From Roseovarius marisflavi (GTDB taxonomy: Bacteria; Pseudomonadota; Alphaproteobacteria; Rhodobacterales; Rhodobacteraceae): a stretch of 64,000 nucleotides of DNA. A program made the position numbers and the translations under genes. Below the pieces are notes generated by a model that made no database searches, was not told the origin of the DNA, and saw only the letters and a program-made list of their open reading frames with translations. Location: the NCBI RefSeq assembly GCF_900142625.1, contig NZ_FRBN01000012.1, forward strand, positions 1-64,000. Reading direction: 5' to 3'. The first letter of the stretch is position 1. Each line of letters starts with the position of its first letter. This document shows positions 56,644-64,000 of this stretch, in pieces.

Positions 56644-57615
56644 ATGCAACAGGCGGAAACGGTGACATTCGGGGGATCTGGGCTTGACCGGGCTGACGAT
56701 CTGCGGGGCGACGAGGCGGCGATTGCAATCGCGCGGGCCGAGGGGCGCGCAAGTGCCGTGGTGCTGTGGCGGGGCAAGCCGCTGGTGGCGGCCGAGGCGC
56801 TGGACCGGCTGATCCGGGTGCCGGTCGACCATCCGGTTCTGGCGCGCTACAAGGTGCCGCCGATCCTGCTTGGACGCGAGGAAAACGGCGATCTGGTCTT
56901 TGCCCATGACATATCCGCCTGGGTGCCGCCGGGGCTTGAACCGGATCAGCTTGACAGTTTTCTCGATGCCTCCGAGCAGTGCCACCCGGATTTACCCGAG
57001 GGCGCGGTCTTTGCCGAATTGCGCCGGGTGATGACCCACCTTGACGCGCGCGACGCCGAATTGGCAGCGACCGCCAAGGCGGTGTTCGCCTGGCATATGA
57101 GCCATCGGTTCTGCGCGCGCTGCGGCAGTGAGAGCCGGATGATCCAGGCCGGTTGGCAACGCGCCTGCGATAGCTGCGGGGGCCAGCATTTTCCGCGCAC
57201 CGATCCGGTCGTGATCATGCTGATCACGCGCGGCAACAAGGTGCTGATGGGGCGTTCGCATCCCTGGCCCGAGGGGATGTATTCGCTGCTTGCGGGCTTT
57301 ATCGAGCCGGGCGAAACCATCGAGGCCGCTGTGCGCCGCGAGGTCTGGGAAGAGGCGGGCGTCAAGGTTGGGCAGGTCAGCTATCTTGCCAGTCAGCCCT
57401 GGCCGTTTCCGGCCTCGTTGATGTTTGGCTGTCGCGGTGAGGCGCTTGGCGAAGAGATCACCATCGACCCCAAGGAAATCGAGGATGCCATCTGGTGTAG
57501 CCGCGAAGAGATCATGCAGGCTTTTGCCGGTGAGCATCCCTTCATGTTGCCGGCCCGAAAAGGCGCAATTGCGCATTTTCTTTTGCAAAACTGGCTTGCC
57601 GATAGCCTGGATTGA
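56644..57615 (+). CDS. nudC: NADH pyrophosphatase
   Basis: A 323-residue NUDIX enzyme. A four-Cys zinc ribbon (FCARCG ... CDSCG) precedes the NUDIX box GFIEPGETIEAAVRREVWEE, and the family-specific SQPWPFPASLMFG follows. It cleaves NADH/NAD to NMN(H) and AMP and can remove NAD caps from RNA. ATG 56644 is preferred over GTG 56638 because GAGG is then seven bases upstream. Monocistronic by appearance, 47 bases before the SRPBCC gene. Confidence 0.95.
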   Translation: MQQAETVTFGGSGLDRADDLRGDEAAIAIARAEGRASAVVLWRGKPLVAAEALDRLIRVPVDHPVLARYKVPPILLGREENGDLVFAHDISAWVPPGLEPDQLDSFLDASEQCHPDLPEGAVFAELRRVMTHLDARDAELAATAKAVFAWHMSHRFCARCGSESRMIQAGWQRACDSCGGQHFPRTDPVVIMLITRGNKVLMGRSHPWPEGMYSLLAGFIEPGETIEAAVRREVWEEAGVKVGQVSYLASQPWPFPASLMFGCRGEALGEEITIDPKEIEDAIWCSREEIMQAFAGEHPFMLPARKGAIAHFLLQNWLADSLD

Positions 57616-57661
57616 CGAAACAATACGGCGCGCAACCAGCAGAATATAAAGGGCAGAACCG

Positions 57662-58129
57662 ATGCAGTTCAGCACCAAGGAAGACATTGAGGCGCCGATC
57701 GAGACGGTTTTTGCGGAAATCACCGATTTTCAAGCCTTCGAACGCTCTGCCCTGCGCCGCGGGGCAGAGGTGCGTCGGATTGATGACAAGGCCACGCCCG
57801 GAGTGGGCACGGCTTGGCATGTCGGGTTCATGATGCGTGGCAAACGCCGTGAAATCCAGATGCAGGTTAGCCAGTATGACCACCCCAACGGGATAACCCT
57901 GTCGTCGATGTCGCCTGCAATGGGGGGCGCCATGGTGATTGATCTTGTGGCGCTGTCGCGTGGCCGCACACGGATGTCCGTGGACCTAACGCTTGAGCCC
58001 AAGAACCTTGCCTCGCGGCTTTTGGTGCAATCGCTCAAGCTGGCGCGCGGCAATCTGACCAAGCGTTTCAAGCTGCGCGCGGCGGAGTACGCCATAGATG
58101 TGGAAGACCGCTATAAGCGAAGCGTCTGA
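57662..58129 (+). CDS. SRPBCC (START-like) domain protein
   Basis: A 155-residue protein with the polyketide-cyclase/START-like pattern: FSTKEDIEAPIETVFAEITDFQAFE at the N-terminus (strand-helix), GTAWHVGF and a C-terminal long helix (LASRLLVQSLKLARGNLTK). These proteins form a hydrophobic cavity that binds small lipidic ligands; none can be named. It follows nudC and may be cotranscribed. Confidence 0.8.
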   Translation: MQFSTKEDIEAPIETVFAEITDFQAFERSALRRGAEVRRIDDKATPGVGTAWHVGFMMRGKRREIQMQVSQYDHPNGITLSSMSPAMGGAMVIDLVALSRGRTRMSVDLTLEPKNLASRLLVQSLKLARGNLTKRFKLRAAEYAIDVEDRYKRSV

Positions 58130-58304
58130 GAGGCGCGCACACCCGGGTGCCGTCACGCCGAACAAGTATGGCGATCTCTTGACCGCATTCAGGTTCAGCT
58201 TTGGCGCAGGTTTCCCGCAGGCCGTGCGCATCACTTGAGTGACGCGCATCCTTGCCTGACGTCGCGGGCCTGCTCTGCCGCGACAAACCCGCTGGCCAAC
58301 CGCT

Positions 58305-58691
58305 TTAGAAATCAGGGACCTTTAGGACTCTGTCTTCCAGGGACCGACCATGTCCGGCGATAAATGAGTCAGCGTTGCGGCCGCCTTTGTACTTGGGGCC
58401 TTTGCCTTTGCCGCCGCTGGCGTGATCATCTCCATCACCATGATCATCCCCGTGGTCATCAGCATCGCCGTGGTCATCACCACCAGCGTGGTCATCACCA
58501 TGATCATCTTCTCCGCTATGCGGGTCTTCGGGCTTGCCACGCTGACCGCCACTGCCGCCGGCGCCACGGCCCTTTCCAGACCCATGGGTGGTGTCCGCCC
58601 CATCGGTATGCTGGCCAAGCGCGGGCATGGCCAGCGCTATTGCACAGAAGCTGGTCAGCAAAAGACGCCGGTTCATCCACTTTGCAGACAT
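58305..58691 (-). CDS. exported His/Asp-rich protein
   Basis: A 128-residue protein from ATG 58691 with AAGGAG upstream. It has a twin-Arg-containing signal peptide (MSAKWMNRRLLLTSFCAIAL, cleavage probably after ALG). The mature part is low-complexity: many DDHGDDH-like repeats between about residues 65 and 95, flanked by Gly/Lys-rich arms. Clustered His and Asp suggest divalent-metal binding. No enzyme domain is visible. It follows the acidic Gly-rich protein gene by 66 bases on the same strand and is probably part of the same transcript. Confidence 0.65.
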   Translation of the reverse strand: MSAKWMNRRLLLTSFCAIALAMPALGQHTDGADTTHGSGKGRGAGGSGGQRGKPEDPHSGEDDHGDDHAGGDDHGDADDHGDDHGDGDDHASGGKGKGPKYKGGRNADSFIAGHGRSLEDRVLKVPDF

Positions 58692-58757
58692 TTCTGATCT
58701 CCTTTTTAACAAAAGCATCAGGGGCGGTGATTGCACCGCCCCTGAGCAAGCCCCGCA

Positions 58758-59990
58758 TTAGAGCGTTTCAGGCACTGCATATTCGTGGATGAACTCAATC
58801 ACGGCACGAGAGTCGTCTGCCGCCTGCGTATAGGCATCCAGAGATCCGGCTGCCGAGACATCAACCGATCCAAAAACAGCATCGTAGATATCGACGTCCA
58901 CCTGATCAAAAGAGCCATCAGCCTGTTCCACAAGCACGGTGGCCGTCACACCCGAATAGGTATCGGACCGGTCGTATGAGAACGATGAGTAATCAATGTC
59001 CGAATAGGTAACATCATTACCTATGGTCGTTGTATTGATTCCAAGGAAGGCATCAATATAGGCAATCTCATCAGAGGTGAATACCCCGGTCTTGTCGGTC
59101 GCAGCGGCCAGGAATGCAGCCGATGCATCAAGATCAGCCTGAGTATACTTGCCATCGACGAGGAAGTCATAATCGGTGCCGGCCAGATCATCTGGGGTGA
59201 GATCAGGAATGCTGCCTGTTGTCAGCAAAGATACGTAGATTGCCAGGTTTTCCAGCGGCGAGTCGATGGTCTTGTCTTCGCCATCCACTGTCAGCACAAG
59301 ACGGCCCGAAGCGTCGGTTGATATAGCCGTGGCGCTGGACAGTATCGTGATAACTTCATCTGCCCGGTTATCAAGCACCGACGTCGGTGCGCGCCCAACG
59401 TTCAGGCGACCGAGTTCAACCTCGACTGTAAGAGTTTCATCAACCGGATGACCTTCTTCGTCGAGCTCAATCGGGTTGCCATCCGCATCCAGCGGCTGCA
59501 CGTATCCGTCAGCGGTCAGGATGGGGACGCCGTTGGAATCACGGTCGATGATCCACAGATCGCCGAACAGATCCCCCTTCTTCGAGCCCGAGGTTGCCGG
59601 CTGGCCACCGCCAGCGCCATCCTTGCCTCCGGGCTCGCCGGCCCATTCCGGACGATCCGAATCGTCGTCGCCTTCATCGGCGGCATCTGCCGAGTGTCCT
59701 GAGTCCGCAGAGCCACCACGACCGGTTACCGGGTCATCCATACCGGTGATATCCTTGAATATCCCGCCAAGACCCTTGCCCTGACCGCCTTGCCCCATCT
59801 GGCCACCCTGACCATGACCGCCACCGGCACCTTTACCGCCCTGACCGCCTTGCATCTGCTTGCCTTGACCCGAACCCTGTTCGGCAAAGGCCATACCAGA
59901 GCCCATGGGCGTGGCCGCCAAGGCGACGATGGCGCACCCGGCAGCCAGCGTATATTTCAGCGAGCGCTTGAAGTGAAAAAATTGTGTCAT
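58758..59990 (-). CDS. exported acidic Gly-rich protein of unknown function
   Basis: A 410-residue exported protein with GGGAGAG before the ATG. A signal peptide (residues about 1-36) is followed by a Gln/Gly-rich, collagen-like low-complexity region to about 75, an acidic stretch (DEGDDDSDRPEW) and a folded C-terminal part. A recognisable block is GDLFGDLWIIDRDSNGVPIL, then VQPLDADGNPIELDEEGHPV and ELGRLNVGRAPTSVLDNR. I recall such blocks in exported proteins of several bacteria but know no function. The protein is rich in Asp/Glu, Ca-binding-like DxDxNG turns included. Confidence 0.65.
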   Translation of the reverse strand: MTQFFHFKRSLKYTLAAGCAIVALAATPMGSGMAFAEQGSGQGKQMQGGQGGKGAGGGHGQGGQMGQGGQGKGLGGIFKDITGMDDPVTGRGGSADSGHSADAADEGDDDSDRPEWAGEPGGKDGAGGGQPATSGSKKGDLFGDLWIIDRDSNGVPILTADGYVQPLDADGNPIELDEEGHPVDETLTVEVELGRLNVGRAPTSVLDNRADEVITILSSATAISTDASGRLVLTVDGEDKTIDSPLENLAIYVSLLTTGSIPDLTPDDLAGTDYDFLVDGKYTQADLDASAAFLAAATDKTGVFTSDEIAYIDAFLGINTTTIGNDVTYSDIDYSSFSYDRSDTYSGVTATVLVEQADGSFDQVDVDIYDAVFGSVDVSAAGSLDAYTQAADDSRAVIEFIHEYAVPETL

Positions 59991-60116
59991 GGATCTCTCC
60001 CGTTTGCGGTTTCCTCAAAAGACAGGAGACGAGAACTGCTCAAATCTCTGCCTTTGGGTGATCAGATCACAAAAAACATATTCACAAATTGATATGGATT
60101 AATTTGAGCAAAAAAA

Positions 60117-60141
60117 ACTTCCGGCAAAACCTGCCGGAAGT
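60117..60141 (-). terminator. terminator of the outer-membrane protein gene
   Basis: Stem ACTTCCGGCA/TGCCGGAAGT with a five-base loop. Read leftwards it ends in a run of seven Ts, 21 bases past the stop at 60162. Confidence 0.9.
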
Positions 60142-60161
60142 CATGTTTTGGGGCCAGCGGG

Positions 60162-62618
60162 TCAGAACTTGCGTGTCAAGCCAACCCGGAACAGTTGTTC
60201 AGAGGTATCGAACTGATCAACACCGGCAACATAGTTGACGGAATGCGATTCGTAGTCGGTATGCGTGTAGTCGAATCGGACGTTGGTTTTCTTTCCGATT
60301 TCGAATTCAACGCCACCGCCAAGCCGGATGCCATTGAGATTGTCATTTTGATCAACCGAGACGCCGCCGAACTGGTACTCTGTATTAAACTTGGAGCGGA
60401 CAACTCCGGCGCGGCCATAAAGCAGAACCGAGTCGTTGACCACATAACCCAGACGGAGTCCTGCGCCGATCGTGCCGAGCTTTTTCGCCGAATAGATACG
60501 CCCTTGCGGGCTGCGTTCAATATTCCAGTCTGCTGTGGACAGTTCAAATTCGGCTTCGCCACCGACATAGAAATTGTTGATCTGATGCCCGTATCCGGCC
60601 ACCAGACCACCGGTAAAGCCCTGCCCTGCGCGGGTGGCGTCAAGAGTGAAGGCCACTCCGGATCCTGACACACGCGGCCCGACATTGTCGCTTTGCAACG
60701 ATCCGTGCCCAAGCTGCACGCCGGCGTAAAGGCCAGAGAAATCGGTCGGCTCAATCTCTGGTGTCGCGCGGTTCGTGCCGCCGAGTGCATAGACAAGCCC
60801 GAGCCGGGCCACGCTTTCGACGTTCGCGAAATTGTCGTCGTCTCCGCCGCCAAGGGGCGATCCGATATCGTAGTCTTCATAGGCGCGAACCTGATATTCC
60901 ATACGTGCCGAAACCCTGCGACCAAGCGGAACTTCGGTGCCAACGCCGAGCAGAAATCCGAGCTTTCGGTCACTTGTCGAAACAAGCGGATTTGTACCCT
61001 GTTGATAGGTGCTGTCAAATTCGGTCGAGACAAGCCCGAAGCGTCCGTAAATCAGGCTGTCATTTTTTGTGCGCACGCCGGTCAGAGCGCTCACACCAAA
61101 GGAATTGCCGCGTTTGGCCGAGAAATCCCGGTTGGCCAGATGAGTCCAGCCAGATTCGCCAAAGTCCACTTCGGCCTCGGCCCCAAGAACCAGGTTGCCG
61201 AAATCGGTCCGGTAACCGGCAAACACGCCGCCAGTCAGATCATGATCGCCAAAATCAGCGGTCAGATTGCCGCCACCGCCACGCGGACCGTCCACCTTGG
61301 TATGCAGGGCGCTATCGCTCACCTGCGCCCCGACATAGAACCCAGAGCCACTTGCCTTGGCCAGATCGACGCTTCCTGCGTCATAGCGCGGGTCAAGACT
61401 CATGCCAAAACTGAGGGTCAGGCGGTGTTCATCATATTCGACACCGGCGACATCCGATTGCCGTTGCAGAAAATCGTAATCCGTATCCAGATAAACGCGG
61501 GAATTCAGGTAACGGCGCAGCGAAATACCCGTCTCGGTCAGGATATCGGTGCGCGCCGCCCCCTGGTAATCGTTTTGCGTCAAGAAGAAATAGCCCGCAA
61601 CCGACATGTTGGGGGCCACGCTGTGGCGCAGCCGTAGCCCTGCCGACGTCGAAACATAGCCCGACGCGCCGGCCAAAGTCGTTTCCTCGATGCTCCGCTC
61701 TACAATCCCGGTCAATTGGGTCTTCGCGCTAAGCGGCCAGGTCAGGTCGGCACCAAGATCAACCGTGGTCGTCGTGCCAAACCGCGGGTCATCATAATTC
61801 TGCGACATAACGCCGACAAGGACCTCGCCGCGCATCTCGCCCACAGTGCCCGTATACCCGACAGCCGCCTGAAAGCCATCCGAACTGCGTTGAAAGCCAA
61901 GGCCACCATTGTCGATTTTCTCGTCGTACTCGCGTTTGTCATAGATACCCTGAACGAAGACCTCGCCATTTGTGGTTTTGGCGACGCCCAACCGGCCGCC
62001 GATTTCGGTCTGAAGCCGATCTCGGTCGTCGTTGTCGACATTTACAAAAGTCACGCCGTCAAATGCCCGAACATCATCGTAATCGAGATCTCGCACGTTC
62101 ACGCCCAGCCGGAAACTTTTGTCGTTGATCTTGCCGCCGATTCCGAAAAACCCACTGGCATCGTGCAACTCAGTCGGCTTTACGCCATCGACATCATCAG
62201 GCGAATTCCGGTTCTCGTGCTCCCAGGCAAAATCCAACCCACCAAAGGCAAAAACGCTGTCATTTATGCGATAGCGCGCCTGCGCACCTAAAAAATAGTC
62301 ATTGAAATCTTCGCTGGAATAATCGGCGAACCGGCCGAATTCGGCGCTCGCGTCCAGATTCAACCTGAAATCCTGGCGTCTCAGCGCAAGGCTGATCCAG
62401 GGTTCGATGACGGTTATGAAATCTGAACGCCGATCATTGGCGGTCAGGAATACATTATCCGTGAACTGTTCGCTGACCGATACTCCGGCATCGAATTCCA
62501 GCGAATTGGCCCCCTGTGTTGAAAGAACCACCGAATCACCACCGTCGGCAACGGCTGCCTGAGAAAAGAGAAAAGTGGCTGCCCCGCAAAGAAATGAGCC
62601 GTATATCTTTGATTTCAT
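60162..62618 (-). CDS. 818-residue outer-membrane protein with three barrel modules
   Basis: Signal peptide (MKSKIYGSFLCGAATFLFSQ, cleaved after VADG-like site) followed by a porin-2-like N-terminal barrel of about 370 residues with alternating strands (DFRLNLDASAEFGRFADY, RYRINDSVFAFGGLDFAW). Two OmpA/Omp25-like barrels follow in tandem: one from about 425 (GSGFYVGAQVSD ... GGVFAGYRTDFGNLVLGAEAE) and one from about 625 (FSGLYAGVQLGHGS ... GGLVAGYGHQINNFYVGGEAE). The protein ends in Phe, as outer-membrane barrels do. Three such modules in one chain are unusual. Function unknown; porin or adhesin-like roles are guesses. Confidence 0.75.
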   Translation of the reverse strand: MKSKIYGSFLCGAATFLFSQAAVADGGDSVVLSTQGANSLEFDAGVSVSEQFTDNVFLTANDRRSDFITVIEPWISLALRRQDFRLNLDASAEFGRFADYSSEDFNDYFLGAQARYRINDSVFAFGGLDFAWEHENRNSPDDVDGVKPTELHDASGFFGIGGKINDKSFRLGVNVRDLDYDDVRAFDGVTFVNVDNDDRDRLQTEIGGRLGVAKTTNGEVFVQGIYDKREYDEKIDNGGLGFQRSSDGFQAAVGYTGTVGEMRGEVLVGVMSQNYDDPRFGTTTTVDLGADLTWPLSAKTQLTGIVERSIEETTLAGASGYVSTSAGLRLRHSVAPNMSVAGYFFLTQNDYQGAARTDILTETGISLRRYLNSRVYLDTDYDFLQRQSDVAGVEYDEHRLTLSFGMSLDPRYDAGSVDLAKASGSGFYVGAQVSDSALHTKVDGPRGGGGNLTADFGDHDLTGGVFAGYRTDFGNLVLGAEAEVDFGESGWTHLANRDFSAKRGNSFGVSALTGVRTKNDSLIYGRFGLVSTEFDSTYQQGTNPLVSTSDRKLGFLLGVGTEVPLGRRVSARMEYQVRAYEDYDIGSPLGGGDDDNFANVESVARLGLVYALGGTNRATPEIEPTDFSGLYAGVQLGHGSLQSDNVGPRVSGSGVAFTLDATRAGQGFTGGLVAGYGHQINNFYVGGEAEFELSTADWNIERSPQGRIYSAKKLGTIGAGLRLGYVVNDSVLLYGRAGVVRSKFNTEYQFGGVSVDQNDNLNGIRLGGGVEFEIGKKTNVRFDYTHTDYESHSVNYVAGVDQFDTSEQLFRVGLTRKF

Positions 62619-63359
62619 TTTCAGTTTTTAACCTCGTTCGCTTTTTTTCTTGGTCCAAGCCAGCGTTTAACATCTCAATGAACATGTCAAATTGATCTGG
62701 GTTAAGTTGGTCACCATTCGCCAGCAGTGTGACAAATAGCTGACGTACCGGCAGGGCTATTTGCCACTGCCGTGCACTGCCGGACTCGCGCTTTCAGCAC
62801 GACCGGTTGCGCGCGCGCAACGAACCGCCACGCAGCGATAGCACCGGATGAACCGGCGCCGGATGCACGCCGGGCCGACTGGCCGGCTCGCAAACCATCG
62901 GAACGTTCAATGCGACCCTGGCCTTGACCTCTGGCTAATGCCGCTTCCGCTCTCGCATCTCTGATCCCGGTCGCGCTGACTGTCAGCGCATTACAGAAGG
63001 TGAAGGTGAAGTGGTGGCCATGAAATTGGAACGCCTGCACTTCGCTAAGCCTGAATCTTGCTACAAGATCATCACCAGTCTTGCATCAATTGAGACCACA
63101 GCGGCCCTTCAGCCAGTTCTCAGTCTATTAAAGGTACTGGATCAAGAAAACCGACGCGTCGGGCATCAGTAGGGGGCAGCTGCGCAAACGATGGCTTCGT
63201 TCTCATACTCAGGCTAAGAATTGCGATCACATTTGTTCGATTCGAGATCCCGGCATTCTTACGCCGTGGTTTCCGGTACATAAGGGGCGCTTCAAAACAC
63301 AGGCCAGGTCATGCGCCACTCAAACGCTTTGCTGGGCCTTCCTTCGTCAGTGCGCAACC
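62619..63359. other. intergenic stretch upstream of the outer-membrane protein gene
   Basis: About 740 bases. The left third should hold the promoter of the outer-membrane protein gene. A 50-codon frame (63020-63172) is the only open frame worth mentioning. Nothing else is recognisable. Confidence 0.5.
63020..63172 (+). CDS. possible 50-residue protein
   Basis: An ATG at 63020 opens a 50-codon frame (MKLERLHFAKPESCYKIIT, ending ENRRVGHQ). GGTGAAGTGG upstream could serve weakly as an RBS. The sequence is helix-like but I know no relative. It may be a remnant or chance. Confidence 0.25.
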   Translation: MKLERLHFAKPESCYKIITSLASIETTAALQPVLSLLKVLDQENRRVGHQ

Positions 63360-64000
63360 CTATCCGCGGCGTAGCGCCTGGAATGCGGCCGAGGCCATCC
63401 AGCCGGCGGCGATGGCGATGGCGAGCGACAAGAAGCCGTACATCATCGGCTGTTCGCGCGACAGGGTAAAAAGCCAGCGTTCAAGGCCCACCTTGCGCAC
63501 ATCAATCGTGGTGTTCAACTCTGACACCACCCGACCTTCGCGAGTCAGGAAAATACGCGTCTTATAGGCGCCTTCGGTCAGGTTTGCCGGCAGGCTGATT
63601 GAGGTGCGGAACAGGGTTTGCTCATCAAGCGCCACAGCGCCTTCGCGCGTCTGATAGGCGTCCTTGTCGCGCCGGATACGGATCAGGGCATCGGTAAAGC
63701 GCTCGGCATCCTCGGCCATGGTGGCGGCCCCGACCGAACGGATCGCGCGCCCGATCGACACCCGGTGGCGCAGGTCTTCGGTGTTGCTTAGAACCATGTC
63801 CAGCGGGCCGGTGGTGGCCACCGCATAAAAGCTGGGTGCGGCGTCAAGCTCGACCTTCTCGGTGTTGACCCAGATGCCAAACCGTCGGTCCTTGCGCCGC
63901 ACGGTCACCGGCACAGAGGGCCCGGCGACGGTGATGATCACGTCAAGCGGCGCCTCGGGAATAGCCGTTTCGCGTTTGACGGCGCCAAAGATCAGGATAT
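63360..64000 (-). CDS. TIGR02186-like membrane protein, cut by the window edge
   Basis: Open to the right edge; at least 213 residues are inside. The edge region reads LIFGAVKRETAIPEAPLDVI, then VTVRRKDRRFGIWVNTE, followed by a domain ending in a single C-terminal membrane segment (MMYGFLSLAIAIAAGWMASA). This matches TIGR02186 proteins, which have a large periplasmic domain and often neighbour a TauE/SafE-type exporter. The true start lies outside the window. Confidence 0.8.
   Translation of the reverse strand, partial: ILIFGAVKRETAIPEAPLDVIITVAGPSVPVTVRRKDRRFGIWVNTEKVELDAAPSFYAVATTGPLDMVLSNTEDLRHRVSIGRAIRSVGAATMAEDAERFTDALIRIRRDKDAYQTREGAVALDEQTLFRTSISLPANLTEGAYKTRIFLTREGRVVSELNTTIDVRKVGLERWLFTLSREQPMMYGFLSLAIAIAAGWMASAAFQALRRG

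Noticed and set aside
58380..58510. Short tandem DNA repeats resembling a CRISPR or minisatellite
   Set aside because: The repetition follows from coding the DDHGDDH-type protein segment in frame. Units are short and without unique spacers.

Overview
The window looks like a chromosomal segment of a marine alphaproteobacterium of the order Rhodobacterales (Roseobacter group or close relatives). The evidence is the GC-rich coding style, an ethylmalonyl-CoA pathway cluster (ethylmalonyl-CoA mutase, crotonyl-CoA carboxylase/reductase), an Hsp20-DUF1150 pair, a bifunctional ATP sulfurylase/APS kinase, an Mn-dependent pyrophosphatase and a small ORF-LuxR pair of the kind seen in that group. No species can be named from sequence alone.

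Layout. (1) 1-7.9 kb is an accessory, partly degraded region. It holds the tip of an IS30-type transposase, a LysR regulator divergent from a methyltransferase/DUF2306 pair, a VOC-family remnant, a possible tRNA 3'-end duplicate, a PLD-SNF2 helicase gene broken by a stop and truncated, and a mobilisation locus (MobC plus relaxase) whose relaxase has been torn onto two strands around an HsdM methylase scrap. (2) 8-48.6 kb is mostly ordinary core chromosome: transporter and amidase genes, LysR, ecm/acyltransferase/ccr, a LuxR solo with a striking upstream palindrome, ppaC, groESL with CIRCE, GNAT/EamA, a Gre factor and NUDIX gene, lipase-phnM, purEK, an RpoH-type promoter with hsp20, phzF, sulfate activation, trxB-lrp, a Hint protein, lgt-midA-pgeF, ubiK, a 2OG oxygenase, proC-csaA-dehydrogenase, a KAS III enzyme, recR-ybaB-dnaX, a metallopeptidase and a phosphatase. 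(3) 48.6-54.3 kb is a second accessory block abutting the 3' end of the SRP RNA gene. It holds an alpha/beta-hydrolase remnant, a GNAT gene, an internally deleted IS21 element sitting in a brxL-like fragment, a three-domain glutaminase-STAS-cNMP protein, a frameshifted cNMP-binding remnant, a ribbon-helix-helix-like protein and an unrecognised 235-residue protein. (4) 54.3-64 kb returns to chromosome: ffs, a cyclic-nucleotide phosphodiesterase, nudC, an SRPBCC protein, then a cell-surface cassette (His/Asp-rich secreted protein, acidic Gly-rich secreted protein, and an 818-residue outer-membrane protein with three apparent barrel modules), and a TIGR02186-like membrane protein cut by the window edge.

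How it works together. The EMC genes assimilate acetyl-CoA and related C2 units. groESL, hsp20 and their operator and promoter form a heat-shock set. purEK, proC, sulfate activation and trxB are housekeeping metabolism. The least explained parts are the surface cassette at 58.3-62.6 kb, the palindrome upstream of the LuxR pair, the PLD-SNF2 fusion remnant and the accessory block next to ffs. I do not see an intact, demonstrably new defence or secretion system; several of the suggestive pieces are relics.
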